In this document: in pieces, positions 24,561 to 33,814 of the stretch
How the letters are laid out: the number at the start of each line of letters is the position of its first letter
Numbering within the stretch: position 1 is the first letter of the stretch
From: Roseinatronobacter ekhonensis
GTDB lineage: Bacteria > Pseudomonadota > Alphaproteobacteria > Rhodobacterales > Rhodobacteraceae
Assembly: GCF_900499075.1 (NCBI RefSeq)
Contig: NZ_UIHC01000021.1
Location: forward strand, 1-54,373
Reading direction: 5' to 3'
Length of the DNA: 54,373 nucleotides
Made by a program: the position numbers and the translations under genes
Notes under the pieces: model-generated
The model's input: only the letters and a program-made list of their open reading frames with translations
Told to the model about the DNA's origin: nothing
Databases searched by the model: none

Positions 24561-24865
24561 ATGCGCGCGGCACTGGCCGGTTTCAGCCCCCGCGACACGG
24601 CGGACAGAAAGCGCGCTTTCTCTGACGGCGGGCAATCCGGCACAAAGCATAAGCCCGCGCGTGGGCCGCGCACCCAGCGCACCTCGGCGGTGATGACGGC
24701 GCCCTTGCAGTGCAAGCGCAGGCGATCCCCGGCCATAACCTGCCGCACACCGTCCAGACAGACGCCATCTGCCGAGAAATCGCGCAAGTAGGCCGTGTTG
24801 CGCCGACCGTCATGAATAATCCCAACCATTGCGGTGCTGCGCACGCGCTCGAACCTGCGAACCAT
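24536..24865 (-). CDS. PilZ-domain protein (predicted cyclic-di-GMP receptor)
   Basis: 109 residues from the ATG at 24865, set by AGGAGG upstream. Both halves of the c-di-GMP binding signature are present: R-x-x-x-R as RRFER at residues 3-7, and [DN]-x-S-x-x-G as DFSADG near 28-33. A beta-barrel pattern follows (MAGDRLRLHCKGAVITAEVRWVRG). A stand-alone PilZ domain usually passes the c-di-GMP signal to a partner in motility, polysaccharide or adhesion control. No partner is obvious, but two surface-protein genes follow in the next 4 kb. It overlaps the LysR 3' end. Confidence 0.83.
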   Translation of the reverse strand: MVRRFERVRSTAMVGIIHDGRRNTAYLRDFSADGVCLDGVRQVMAGDRLRLHCKGAVITAEVRWVRGPRAGLCFVPDCPPSEKARFLSAVSRGLKPASAARIYGFSEMA

Positions 24866-25042
24866 TGTCACCCTCCTGTGCCACAACAGCAACAAGGCTG
24901 GCATCCAAAGGGTTCAAAACTCGTTAAGGCAGGGCCATTCAGGGCCAACAGATTGACTTCACGGTTAATCTCTCGCATCTTGGCATAAAAGCGCCGCTAG
25001 AGCGCATGGCAGATTGAGCAGAATTTGACCAAGGTAAGACAG

Positions 25043-26281
25043 ATGTTGCGGGCCTCTGGCCTTGCGCTGGTGTTGGGCGGTGTGGCCGTCCACGCGCAGG
25101 CACCAGAGCAACCGCAGTCGCGCGCGATGCAGATTGCGGCGGATGCGCCGGACCAGCAGGTCCGCGCAACCTGGCGGCGTGCGCTTGAACACATGCGCAC
25201 GGGCGCGCCACGCGCAGCGCTGCCCATCCTTGAACGGCTGGTCACGAATTTCCCGGCCGTAGCGCGGTTCCGGCTGGAACTGGCCCGCGCGCTTTATCTG
25301 ATCGAAGATGACGAGCGGGCACGGTATCATTTCGAATACGCGCTCGCGGGCGAATTGAGCCTTGGCGAGATCAAGGCTGTGCAAGACTACCTGACCGCCA
25401 TGGACACCCGCAAAAGCTGGCGCGGGCAGGCGCGGATCGCCGTGGTGCCGCAAACCAACCCGTGGCAACGCTCGGGCCAGCCATTCGTGGATATCGGAGG
25501 TGTTTTGCTGCTGCCGTTGCCACCAGTGGAACGTGCAGTCGGGATCGAACTGGCGCTTGGCGCGACATGGCTGCCGCGCTTGCGACAAGACCTGCATGCG
25601 CGCGCGCATGTCGTAGCGACCGGGCAGATGTTCAAAGACAGCAGCTTTGCACGTGGCCATCTGCGGGGCGAGTTCGGCTTTGTCCATTTTGGCGATCACG
25701 GGCAACAATTCGGCCTTGGTGTAACCGTGCAGGGCGCAGCCGGACGCGACGGGCTGATCATGAAAGGTGCGGGCATCTACGGCGCGTTCCAACGTCGTTT
25801 CGGGCGCAGGACGCAGATGTCCATCTCTGCCAATTACGACGAATTGCGCTTTGTCGGCGCGCCGCAGTTTAACGGGCCGCGGGCCACGCTATCGCTGGGA
25901 TTGCAGCACATATTGTCGCCGCAGATGAAGCTGACAGGTTCGCTCAGCCTGTCGCACCATCACACGCAGGCGTTGTTCCACCGCCGTACCGACGCGGTTC
26001 TGAGTGCGGGCACGGAATACAGCTTTGGCGGCGGGCTGGTGACAGGGTTGGAAGCAAGCCTTGGACATACCCGTTTTGCCGAAGCGAACCCGCTTTTGGC
26101 GCAACACGGGCCCCAACGCGACTGGAGTGCGCAACTCACCGCGACCCTCATGCACCGCGACTATTCGGTTTATGGCTTTGCGCCTGTGCTGCAAATGGGC
26201 CTAGAGCACAACAAGAGCAATGTGCCGATGCGCAACTATGACAACATCAAAGTCAGCCTAGGGGCGACGCGGAATTTCTGA
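25043..26281 (+). CDS. Slam-like outer-membrane protein (DUF560, surface lipoprotein assembly modifier family)
   Basis: 412 residues with a signal peptide ending near HAQA (about 20). Residues about 40-125 are helical with a TPR-like repeat (RRALEHMRTGAPRAALPILERLV, then FRLELARALYLIEDDERARYHFEYAL). The remainder is a barrel of alternating strands ending in NIKVSLGATRNF with terminal Phe. This N-terminal TPR plus C-terminal 14-strand barrel is the DUF560/Slam architecture, which exports lipoproteins to the cell surface in Neisseria. No lipoprotein client gene is adjacent. The next gene is a convergent autotransporter. Export function here is inferred from fold alone. Confidence 0.78.
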   Translation: MLRASGLALVLGGVAVHAQAPEQPQSRAMQIAADAPDQQVRATWRRALEHMRTGAPRAALPILERLVTNFPAVARFRLELARALYLIEDDERARYHFEYALAGELSLGEIKAVQDYLTAMDTRKSWRGQARIAVVPQTNPWQRSGQPFVDIGGVLLLPLPPVERAVGIELALGATWLPRLRQDLHARAHVVATGQMFKDSSFARGHLRGEFGFVHFGDHGQQFGLGVTVQGAAGRDGLIMKGAGIYGAFQRRFGRRTQMSISANYDELRFVGAPQFNGPRATLSLGLQHILSPQMKLTGSLSLSHHHTQALFHRRTDAVLSAGTEYSFGGGLVTGLEASLGHTRFAEANPLLAQHGPQRDWSAQLTATLMHRDYSVYGFAPVLQMGLEHNKSNVPMRNYDNIKVSLGATRNF

Positions 26282-26384
26282 GGCTGCGCGCCGCGGTGAT
26301 GCTGGCTATGGTAGGACGCGGTGGCGGCGTGCGACGCAGGGTCTAGCCTGCATCGCGGTCAGGTCGCTATAGCAAGGCCTAGGG

Positions 26385-28205
26385 TCAGAAGCGCAGCGCG
26401 CCCCCGACAGATGCAGAGGCCGCGCCGGAATCGTCCAGGCGCAATTCGGTGCGCAATACCCATGGGTTTGAGCTGCCGAATTCGAAATCCGCGCCCACGC
26501 GCAGATACCCGACGCTGCTTTTGCCAGAGGGGGCAAAGCTTGCAGATGCGGCCCCCAGCGTCATGGTCACGTCACCGCCGCTTGCGGCAATCCCGGTCAG
26601 GCCCACATAGGGCGTGACCGTGGTAGCGCCCATTTGTATGCGTTGGCCCAGTTCCAGATCGACAAACCCCGTCACGATGTTGCGGCTGCCAATCGTCGCA
26701 CCGGCCAGCGCGGCCGCGCCAACGCTACTGAACCGATAAGCGGTCACACCCGCTTGCGCCGTCAGCCGCAAACCCGTTTCGCCGTGATGCTTCAACCTCG
26801 CTGTCAAGCCGACCAACTGGCCATCCGCTTCGGCGCCGATCATCGTTCCCATGTCCAGACGGGTCATGCCAAGATATGCCGCCATGTCCAACCGTGTGCT
26901 CTCGGACAGGTCATACCCGCTGCGCAGCCCGACGGCGAGTTGTCGTTGAAAAGGCTGCCCCCCGCCATCGACATCGCCGCCGGAATAGACCGCAAACACG
27001 CCAACCGACCCGAAATCATGGCCGCCTGCGATCTGTCCTGTTTTCAGGTCAGAGCCGCCGGACACGCCATTGGCCAGCCAAGAGCCGGTGCCGCCAGACG
27101 CTGACAAGGCACTCATCCCCATCGAGTAGCCTAATTCGGCGCTCAAAAGATCAACTTGCCCGATCAGCGCGGGGTCCAACATGACCAGCGCCCCGCCGTC
27201 GTACAACACGCTGTCGATACGGAAATCGAGGATTTCCGGATCGCTGAGGAACTGCACCACGCCTGTATTCACCTCGCTGACGATCAAGCTATCGGTGCCC
27301 GCGCCCAGCTCGACCGCACCGTTGATGGTGCCGCCTGCGATTTCAAGCGAGTCGTCGCCTGCGCCAAGGTCCAGTGCAAGGCCACCGCGCCCGGTAATGG
27401 TGCCGGAATTGAACACGGTCTGTGCGCCCGTATCGGCGGGGTCCGTGTTGATACCGATATTTCCTTCGATCAGCCCGCTATTGGTTATGGTCGAGGCGTC
27501 AGACGACGGGTCAAAGTCGATCGCGTCTTGCGTGCCGACAGCGAGGATCGTGCCGGAATTGACGATTGTGCCACTGTCTAGGTCAATGCCATCCTGATCC
27601 CCGCCGATGGACCGAATGATGCCGCTATTGGTGATCGTCGCATTGCGTGCGGCATTTACCGCATCGTCACCGGCTTCGATCAGGCCTGCATTCGTCAGGG
27701 TCGCATCATCAGTGTTGATGTTGACACCTTCATCATCGGCGTAGATCTCGCCGGTCGCATGGTTGATGACCGTCGCGTTGTCTTCCAGCTGGACGCCATC
27801 ATCCGTGCCCCGGATCGTGCCGTAATTCTCGACAACTCCATCATTGTCGATATTGACGCCATCGCCATCAAGGCCCGTGATGGTGCCGTGGTTTATGACG
27901 GTATTGCCGTTATCGCCTTGCACGCCGTGGTCATTCTGCCCGGTCAGAGTGCCGAAATTGGTGAAATTGTTGTCGTCGTCGAATTCAAAGGCCTGATCCG
28001 CGCCGGTGATGACCGCACCGGTCTGAACGGTGAGCGTCGCGTCATCCAGACCGTCATCGACAATACCGATCCCGGTGCCGGCGCACGCAATCACATCACC
28101 GTCGCTTGGCGCGGCTGGGGTGCAGGTCTGCTGTGCGACAACAGGTGCGCCGAACGCGGCGCAGATGGCAATTACCGAAATAGAGGTCAGCGGGCGGTTC
28201 AGCAT
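26385..28205 (-). CDS. Autotransporter with acidic beta-helix passenger (type Va secretion)
   Basis: 606 residues. GAGGG precedes the ATG at 28205, and the signal peptide ends near VVAQQ (about 25). Residues about 30-300 are imperfect repeats of roughly 20 residues built on N-x-G-x-I units (TNFGTLTG, INHGTITG, VENYGTIRG, ITNSGIIRS), a right-handed beta-helix rich in Asp and Asn. From about 350 a 12-strand autotransporter barrel follows (WLANGVSGG, VGLRSGYDL, TARLKHHGETG), ending ASVGGALRF with the terminal Phe. The passenger is short and very acidic, perhaps calcium-binding in a saline habitat. It is convergent with the Slam-like gene. Confidence 0.85.
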   Translation of the reverse strand: MLNRPLTSISVIAICAAFGAPVVAQQTCTPAAPSDGDVIACAGTGIGIVDDGLDDATLTVQTGAVITGADQAFEFDDDNNFTNFGTLTGQNDHGVQGDNGNTVINHGTITGLDGDGVNIDNDGVVENYGTIRGTDDGVQLEDNATVINHATGEIYADDEGVNINTDDATLTNAGLIEAGDDAVNAARNATITNSGIIRSIGGDQDGIDLDSGTIVNSGTILAVGTQDAIDFDPSSDASTITNSGLIEGNIGINTDPADTGAQTVFNSGTITGRGGLALDLGAGDDSLEIAGGTINGAVELGAGTDSLIVSEVNTGVVQFLSDPEILDFRIDSVLYDGGALVMLDPALIGQVDLLSAELGYSMGMSALSASGGTGSWLANGVSGGSDLKTGQIAGGHDFGSVGVFAVYSGGDVDGGGQPFQRQLAVGLRSGYDLSESTRLDMAAYLGMTRLDMGTMIGAEADGQLVGLTARLKHHGETGLRLTAQAGVTAYRFSSVGAAALAGATIGSRNIVTGFVDLELGQRIQMGATTVTPYVGLTGIAASGGDVTMTLGAASASFAPSGKSSVGYLRVGADFEFGSSNPWVLRTELRLDDSGAASASVGGALRF

Positions 28206-28311
28206 TGAATATCCCTCGGGCGTCATATTGTTTGCCAAAGGGGTAGCGCCGGTTTGTAACGCTCTCGTGACCAATGCGGGAAGTGGTGTGATTGGTGCCG
28301 CCCGCGCCCGA

Positions 28312-29121
28312 TTAGACCGCCATCTCGGCCCAGATCGGCACATGGTCCGACGGCTTCTCTTCCCCCCGCACCGCGCGGTCTATGCCGCAATCCTGCAACC
28401 AGTCGGCGGCATAGGGGCAGAGCAGGATATGGTCGATGCGAATGCCGTCATTGCGGTCCCACGCACCCGCCTGATAATCCCAGAAGGTATAGCTTTCGGG
28501 GGCCTGCATGCGGGCGCGCAGTGCATCTGTCAGGCCAAGATTGACCAGCCGCCGGAACGCCGCGCGCGAGGGCAGGCGGTAGAGCGCGTCATGCTCCCAC
28601 GCTTTGGGGCGCGCGGCATCCTCTGGCTGCGGGATGATATTGTAATCACCCAGCATGACAAACGGGGTCTCATCCGTCAGAAGCGCTTCGGCCCGCGCGC
28701 GCAGCCGGTCCATCCATGCCAGCTTATAGGCGTATTTGCCGCCCGGCACGGGTTCGCCCGCATCGTCCAATTCCACCGGGTTGCCATTGGGCAGATACAA
28801 ACCGCAAACCCGCAGGTCATGCGCTGCACCCTTCACGGTGGCTTCAATATACCGGGCCTGCGCATCGTCATCATTTCCGGGCAGCCCGCGGGTTACATCC
28901 GACAGCGGAAGCTTGCTGGCAATCGCGACCCCGTTAAAGCCCTTTTGACCGTGGGTTTCCAGTTGGTAGCCGCGATCTTCGAATATCTCGCGCGGGAAGC
29001 CGTCATCCACCGATTTGATTTCCTGCATCACCAGCACATCGGGCTGAAACGCATCCAGCCAGCGGGTCAGCGCGGGACCACGCGCCTTGATGCCGTTGAT
29101 GTTGAAGCTGACCAGTTTCAT
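28312..29121 (-). CDS. xth: Exodeoxyribonuclease III (AP endonuclease)
   Basis: 269 residues from MKLVSFNINGIKAR. The endonuclease/exonuclease/phosphatase fold carries the metal and catalytic residues: N7 in FNIN, E34 in VMQEIKS, the Tyr in CGLYLPNGN, D and N in MLGDYNIIP, and the terminal D-H pair in KPSDHVPIWAEM. It repairs abasic sites and 3'-blocked ends in the cytoplasm. It follows the ethylmalonyl-CoA mutase gene by 58 bp on the same strand and may be cotranscribed, without an obvious functional link. Confidence 0.95.
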   Translation of the reverse strand: MKLVSFNINGIKARGPALTRWLDAFQPDVLVMQEIKSVDDGFPREIFEDRGYQLETHGQKGFNGVAIASKLPLSDVTRGLPGNDDDAQARYIEATVKGAAHDLRVCGLYLPNGNPVELDDAGEPVPGGKYAYKLAWMDRLRARAEALLTDETPFVMLGDYNIIPQPEDAARPKAWEHDALYRLPSRAAFRRLVNLGLTDALRARMQAPESYTFWDYQAGAWDRNDGIRIDHILLCPYAADWLQDCGIDRAVRGEEKPSDHVPIWAEMAV

Positions 29122-29179
29122 AGATGCCCCCTGCCTGTCGGGGCCATAGTTGCCCCGCCCTTGCAGGCAGGGCAAGGGG

Positions 29180-31159
29180 TTACTCTGCCGCGACCGGTGT
29201 CTGGTCGACCAGCGCGACGATATCCATCATGATCTGGTTCAGTTTGAAATCCTTGGGGGTGTAGACCTGCGCCACACCCATGGCACGCAGGCGGGCGGCG
29301 TCATCTTCGGGGATGATCCCGCCGACAATGACCGGCACATGCGCCAGACCCTCTGCGCGCAACTGCGCCATCAGGTCAGCCATAAGCGGCATATGGCTGC
29401 CCGACAGGATCGACAGGCCAACGACATGCGCGTCCTCGTCGCGCACGGCGGCGACGATTTCGGCAGGTGTCAGGCGAATACCCTCATAGGCAATTTCCAT
29501 CCCGCAGTCGCGGGCACGCGCCGCGATCTGTTCGGCCCCGTTGGAATGCCCGTCCAGCCCCGGCTTGCCGACCACGAATTTCAGCTTGCGGCCCAGCTTG
29601 GTGCTGACGGCATCGACGGCTTCGCGCACATCCTCCAGCCCCTCGGTACGGTTGGACGGCGCGCGCGCTACCCCCGTCGGGCCGCGATAAAGGCCAAAGG
29701 CCGCGCGCACGGTTTCGCCCCATTCGCCGGTCGTGGCACCCGCTTTCGCCGCCGCAATCGACGGGGCCATCACGTTGCGCCCGTCGCGCGCGGCGGCGCG
29801 CAGGTCTGCCAGCGCCGCCTTGACCGCCGCCTCGTCGCGGGTGGCGCGCCAGTCGTTCAGGCGACCGATCTGGTCGGCCTCTGCCTCTGGGTCGGACACC
29901 ATGATCGCGTCCTCGCCGGTGGTCAGGGGCGATGGTTCGGTTGTGGTGAACTTGTTCACCCCGACCACGACGGTTTCACCGGTTTCAATACCGGCAATGC
30001 GCTCTGCATTCGCCTCGACCAGACGCGATTTCATATACTCGATGGCTTTGACCGCGCCGCCCATCTCGTCGATGCGGGCCAATTCCTCGCGCGCGCCTTG
30101 GGCCAGTTCGGCCACCTTGCGGTCAATCGCAGGGTTGTTGTCGAACAGATCGTCATATTCCAACAGGTCGGTTTCATAGGCCAGAACCTGTTGCAAGCGC
30201 AGCGACCATTGCTGATCCCACGGGCGCGGCAGGCCCAGCGCCTCGTTCCACGCGGGCAGTTGCAACGCGCGGCAACGGGCCTTTTTCGACAGTGTCACCG
30301 CCAGCGCTTCGATCAGAATGCGGTAGACGTTATTTTCCGGTTGCTGTTCGGTCAGGCCAAGGCTGTTCACCTGCACCCCATACCGGAACCGGCGGTATTT
30401 CGGGTCGTCTATGCCGTAGCGGTCGCGGCATATCTCATCCCACAGGTCCACGAAGGCGCGCATCTTGCACATCTCGGTCACGAAGCGGATACCTGCGTTC
30501 ACAAAGAACGAAATGCGCCCCACCATCTGCGGGAAATGTTCTGCCGGAACCTTGGTTTTCAGGTCATCCAGCACCGCGCAGGCGGTCGCCAGCGCAAAGG
30601 CAAGTTCCTGCTGTGGCGTGGCCCCCGCCTCTTGCAGGTGGTAAGAACACACGTTCATCGGGTTCCATTTGGGTAGGTGTTCGCGCGTATAGGCCGCGAC
30701 ATCGGTGATCATCCGCATCGACGGTTCGGGCGGGCAGATATACGTTCCGCGCGACAGGTATTCCTTGATCAGGTCATTCTGCACCGTGCCGCTCAGCTTG
30801 GACACATCCGCGCCCTGCTCTTCGGCCACCGCGATATACAGCGCCAGCAACCATGGCGCCGTCGCGTTGATGGTCATCGAGGTGTTCATCTGCTCCAGCG
30901 GGATCGCGTCGAACAAAAGCCGCATATCGCCCAGATGGCTGACCGGCACGCCGACCTTGCCGACCTCGCCCTTCGACAATTCGTGGTCGCTGTCATAGCC
31001 CGTCTGCGTGGGCAGATCGAAGGCGACAGACAAGCCTGTCTGCCCCTTGGACAGGTTGTTGCGGTAGAGCGCGTTCGACGCGCGCGCCGTCGAATGCCCG
31101 GCATAGGTCCGAAACAGCCAGGGCTTATCCTTTTGCGGCGTGGCTTTTGTGTCGGTCAT
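29180..31159 (-). CDS. ecm: Ethylmalonyl-CoA mutase (adenosylcobalamin-dependent)
   Basis: 659 residues from [14 protein letters not shown], with GGAGG upstream. The N-terminal mutase barrel shows [33 protein letters not shown] and TMTIN-like [12 protein letters not shown]. The C-terminal B12 domain has the base-off signature D-x-H-x-x-G ([11 protein letters not shown]), then SILSGSH and [12 protein letters not shown]. The single-chain length near 650 and the sequence match MeaA/Ecm rather than methylmalonyl-CoA mutase (about 710). It isomerises ethylmalonyl-CoA to methylsuccinyl-CoA in the ethylmalonyl-CoA pathway, used for C2 assimilation without isocitrate lyase. The pathway reductase/carboxylase Ccr is not in the window. 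Confidence 0.92.
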   Translation of the reverse strand: MTDTKATPQKDKPWLFRTYAGHSTARASNALYRNNLSKGQTGLSVAFDLPTQTGYDSDHELSKGEVGKVGVPVSHLGDMRLLFDAIPLEQMNTSMTINATAPWLLALYIAVAEEQGADVSKLSGTVQNDLIKEYLSRGTYICPPEPSMRMITDVAAYTREHLPKWNPMNVCSYHLQEAGATPQQELAFALATACAVLDDLKTKVPAEHFPQMVGRISFFVNAGIRFVTEMCKMRAFVDLWDEICRDRYGIDDPKYRRFRYGVQVNSLGLTEQQPENNVYRILIEALAVTLSKKARCRALQLPAWNEALGLPRPWDQQWSLRLQQVLAYETDLLEYDDLFDNNPAIDRKVAELAQGAREELARIDEMGGAVKAIEYMKSRLVEANAERIAGIETGETVVVGVNKFTTTEPSPLTTGEDAIMVSDPEAEADQIGRLNDWRATRDEAAVKAALADLRAAARDGRNVMAPSIAAAKAGATTGEWGETVRAAFGLYRGPTGVARAPSNRTEGLEDVREAVDAVSTKLGRKLKFVVGKPGLDGHSNGAEQIAARARDCGMEIAYEGIRLTPAEIVAAVRDEDAHVVGLSILSGSHMPLMADLMAQLRAEGLAHVPVIVGGIIPEDDAARLRAMGVAQVYTPKDFKLNQIMMDIVALVDQTPVAAE

Positions 31160-31266
31160 GCGGGCCTCCGGCAATGCGTGCGAAACTTTTTTGCCTAAAC
31201 ACCTGCAAAAGACGCAAGATAATGTCAAGCGCTAATCGCTGCATTGCGGCAATGCGCGCAGGCGGC

Positions 31267-32001
31267 TTATCGCCCGAACACCCGGTAATACAGCCAATCG
31301 GGCAGGAAATTGCCGCCGCGGAACACCAGTGAGAACAGCTTGGGGAACGCGCGCTGGAACTTTTCCGAGCGCATGAGCATCATCATTTCATCCGCCGCCG
31401 CCTCTGGTTCCATGATGAACGGCATGGCGAAATCGTTCTTCTCTGTCAGCCGGGTGCGGATGAACCCCGGCACCGCCAGTTGCACATCCACCCCCGTGCG
31501 GCGCAGATCGCAATGCATGGACTCCGCCAGATGCATCAGCCCCGCCTTGGACGACGCATAGCCAATCGCACCGGGCAAGCCCCGGTAGCCCGAGAGCGAG
31601 CCTGTAATCACCACATGCCCCGCCCCGCGCGCGACCATGGCGGGCACAACCTGCCCCAGCACGCGGACGGCACCGGTCAGGTTCACGTCGAACATTGCCT
31701 CTGCCTGTTCCGGGTTCCAGTCTTGCGCCGGAAAGGGCCAGTAGACACCGGCCAGAAAGACCAATCCGTCGACCGCGCCGACCTGGTCTGCCGCCGCCAC
31801 AACAGACGCGCGGTCCGACACGTCGCAGGCCACCACGCGGGCCGGACCGGGCAGGCTGTCTGCCAAGGCTTGCAGCGCGTCGGTGCCGCGCGCGCTCAAA
31901 ACCAGTTCGACACCTGCTTTCGACAGCTTTTCAGCCAGCGCACGCCCCAACCCTTCAGAGGCCCCGACCAGCCAATAGGTCTTGCCCGATAGCTTTCTCA
32001 T
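31267..32001 (-). CDS. Short-chain dehydrogenase/reductase of the sigma-E operon
   Basis: 244 residues from MRKLSGKTYWLVGASEGLG, where the TGxxxGxG-type cofactor loop is VGASEGLG (12-19). NLTGAVRVLGQV, ITGSLSGY and the catalytic Y-x-x-x-K (YASSKAG) follow. The C-terminus has hydrophobic and aromatic residues (NFLPDWLYYRVFGR), suggesting contact with a membrane or lipid substrate. It ends the five-gene operon FAD oxidoreductase-DUF1365-MFS-DUF3833-SDR. Its ATG overlaps the DUF3833 stop (ATGA). The same order lies next to rpoE-chrR in Rhodobacter sphaeroides, where the operon belongs to the singlet-oxygen response. Confidence 0.88.
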   Translation of the reverse strand: MRKLSGKTYWLVGASEGLGRALAEKLSKAGVELVLSARGTDALQALADSLPGPARVVACDVSDRASVVAAADQVGAVDGLVFLAGVYWPFPAQDWNPEQAEAMFDVNLTGAVRVLGQVVPAMVARGAGHVVITGSLSGYRGLPGAIGYASSKAGLMHLAESMHCDLRRTGVDVQLAVPGFIRTRLTEKNDFAMPFIMEPEAAADEMMMLMRSEKFQRAFPKLFSLVFRGGNFLPDWLYYRVFGR

Positions 32002-32561
32002 GCGTCCACCTTTCGCATTGTCGCCACCAATTCCGCGACCTTGATCCCGTATTTGCGAAACTGGCTGCGGTTCACGATCGTGGTCTCGTCTATCAGATAC
32101 AGCCAGTCGGTGACATCCAGCGCGTGCCCTCCCGCGCTTTCGGGCAGCCGGATCGTGTAGCACAACTGCACGGCGGCGCCCTTTTGCGTGCCCTCGCCAC
32201 GGCCGACCAGATCGTCGGCCTCTGCCCGGATACGCCCGCCGCTTAGCAGTGTCAGCCGCCATTCGCGGTCCTGCTCGGTGCCGCTGTCATAGCGGAAATG
32301 TTCGGCCAGCGTGCCGCTGTCGCCGTCCCATGTGCCGTGCATATCTGCGGTAAACCGCGATGACACGCGCCCCATCGGTCCGTAGATCACACCCTCGCAG
32401 GTCATTGGTCCCGACAGATGCTTGCGGATGTCGAATGCGGGTTCCATCGCGGCATAATCCTGCGGTGTCTGGGCGGGAAAGCGCATGAACCGCTGCACCG
32501 CCGCTACCAGCGCCAGCATCAGCGCCATACCGGCCAGCAGGGTCAGGAATGTGGTCATCAT
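31998..32561 (-). CDS. DUF3833 family protein
   Basis: 187 residues from MMTTFLTLLAGMALMLALVAAV, with GGAGAG upstream. A single N-terminal membrane anchor or signal precedes a beta-rich domain with FDIRKHLSGPMTCEGVIYGPMGRV, WDGDSGTLAEHFRYDSG and YLIDETTIVNRSQFRKYGIKV, the DUF3833 pattern. The family has no established activity; it co-occurs with FAD oxidoreductase, DUF1365 and cyclopropane-lipid genes. It overlaps the MFS stop (TGATG) and the SDR start (ATGA), so the three are translationally coupled. A role in modifying or carrying an unusual fatty acid is inferred from context. Confidence 0.82.
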   Translation of the reverse strand: MMTTFLTLLAGMALMLALVAAVQRFMRFPAQTPQDYAAMEPAFDIRKHLSGPMTCEGVIYGPMGRVSSRFTADMHGTWDGDSGTLAEHFRYDSGTEQDREWRLTLLSGGRIRAEADDLVGRGEGTQKGAAVQLCYTIRLPESAGGHALDVTDWLYLIDETTIVNRSQFRKYGIKVAELVATMRKVDA

Positions 32562-33814
32562 CAACTCTCCTTCAAAGGGGTCAGCGCCAGCAGCGCGAAG
32601 GCGCAGGCCTTCAGCGCTGTAGGCAATGCCGCGTATAGCAGTACCAGCGCCGTCAGCGCGGTGTCGGAATTGTCGGTGCCCTGCTCGAATCCCGCCATGT
32701 CCAGCGTCGGGAACACGATCAGCGCCGCAAGCGCCAGCGTGGCCTTGGTCACAAACGCCCATAGGCCAAAACCCTGCGCGGCCTCTGGCGACAGCTCTGC
32801 CATGCGGCGTGAGAAAATGGCGGGCAGAAGCGTCAGATCCGCCCCCATGCCAAAGCCCGACAGAATACAGATAACGGCGAAGGCCGTCAGGTCGCCCGGC
32901 CCCAGCGTCAGCACAAACGCGAAACTGGCCATGGCCAGCGCCATCCCGATCAAGAGCGCAGTTTTTGCGCCGAAGCGTTTGGCGACCTGCGCCCAGACCG
33001 GCGCGCTTGCGGCGGCGGCCAGAAACAGCAGCACCAACAGCGGCCCCTCTGCCCCGTCGGTGCGCAGCACGGCTTCGGCGTAAAACAGAAACAGGGTCGA
33101 GGTGATGGCCACGGGTGTAGCGTTCACCAGCGCAATCGTCAGCAGGCGGCGGGCGGTGGCATCTTTCAACACGTCGCGGACAGTGGGGCCAACCGCCGAC
33201 AGGTCGGGGCGAAAGCGCGGCCATTCGGCGCGCATGGCCAGCGCCGCGACAAGGGCCACGACCACAAAGCCGAAGGCAAACCCGGTGAACGGCGCGGGGA
33301 GGATGTTTTCCAGCGCGACCGGCGCGGCTGCGGCAACGCACACGCCCGCCAGCGCCCCGCTTTCACGCCATGCGGCCAGCCGGACATGCCCGCCCTGCCC
33401 CATGCCAGCGCCGCGCGCGGCACCTGTGGCGTAAAAACAGATGGTCAGAAAGGAATAGGCGGTGAACAGCACTGTGATCGCAATCGCAAACCATGCCAGC
33501 GGCCAGAACATGGGCTCGACCGCGAACAGCATGACCATCGCGCCCGACAGCGCAACCACTGCCGTTGCCGTCGCCTGCCCGCGCCATGCCCCAAGCCGCG
33601 CCGCCAGCCACCCGAGCGCCGGATCTTGCACGAAGTCCAACCCGCGCAGCACGAACAAAACGGTGCCCAGCGCCGCCAAAGAGACCGCGTATTCATCGAC
33701 GTAGAAATAGGGGGCGTGAATATAGATCGGCAGCCCCGCCATCGCCAGCAACCCGCCATAAAGCGAGTATCCCCACAAACGGGGGGCTTGTGCTATCGCG
33801 GCGGCATCGCTCAC
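32561..33814 (-). CDS. MFS transporter, GPH-like (sugar:cation symporter type)
   Basis: 417 residues with about 12 hydrophobic segments. The loop between helices 2 and 3 reads DFVQDPALGWLAAR, the D-x-x-x-D-P-x-x-G signature of the MFS_2/GPH group that includes melibiose permease and MFSD2A, a lysolipid carrier. It sits in the sigma-E operon, between DUF1365 and DUF3833, with overlaps at both ends. Given lipid-modifying neighbours and the MFSD2A relationship, transport of a lipid or fatty-acid derivative is a reasonable guess, but the substrate is not shown by the sequence. Confidence 0.85.
   Translation of the reverse strand: MSDAAAIAQAPRLWGYSLYGGLLAMAGLPIYIHAPYFYVDEYAVSLAALGTVLFVLRGLDFVQDPALGWLAARLGAWRGQATATAVVALSGAMVMLFAVEPMFWPLAWFAIAITVLFTAYSFLTICFYATGAARGAGMGQGGHVRLAAWRESGALAGVCVAAAAPVALENILPAPFTGFAFGFVVVALVAALAMRAEWPRFRPDLSAVGPTVRDVLKDATARRLLTIALVNATPVAITSTLFLFYAEAVLRTDGAEGPLLVLLFLAAAASAPVWAQVAKRFGAKTALLIGMALAMASFAFVLTLGPGDLTAFAVICILSGFGMGADLTLLPAIFSRRMAELSPEAAQGFGLWAFVTKATLALAALIVFPTLDMAGFEQGTDNSDTALTALVLLYAALPTALKACAFALLALTPLKES

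Noticed and set aside
26385-28205. Repeat-rich passenger region as a possible tandem DNA repeat or CRISPR-like array
   Set aside because: The periodicity comes from protein repeats (N-x-G-x-I) with diverged codons. There are no identical DNA repeats or spacers. No CRISPR array was seen anywhere in the window.
29150-30676. 508-codon plus-strand open frame opposite ethylmalonyl-CoA mutase
   Set aside because: Antisense to the mutase, whose motifs are complete. Composition is typical of a shadow frame.
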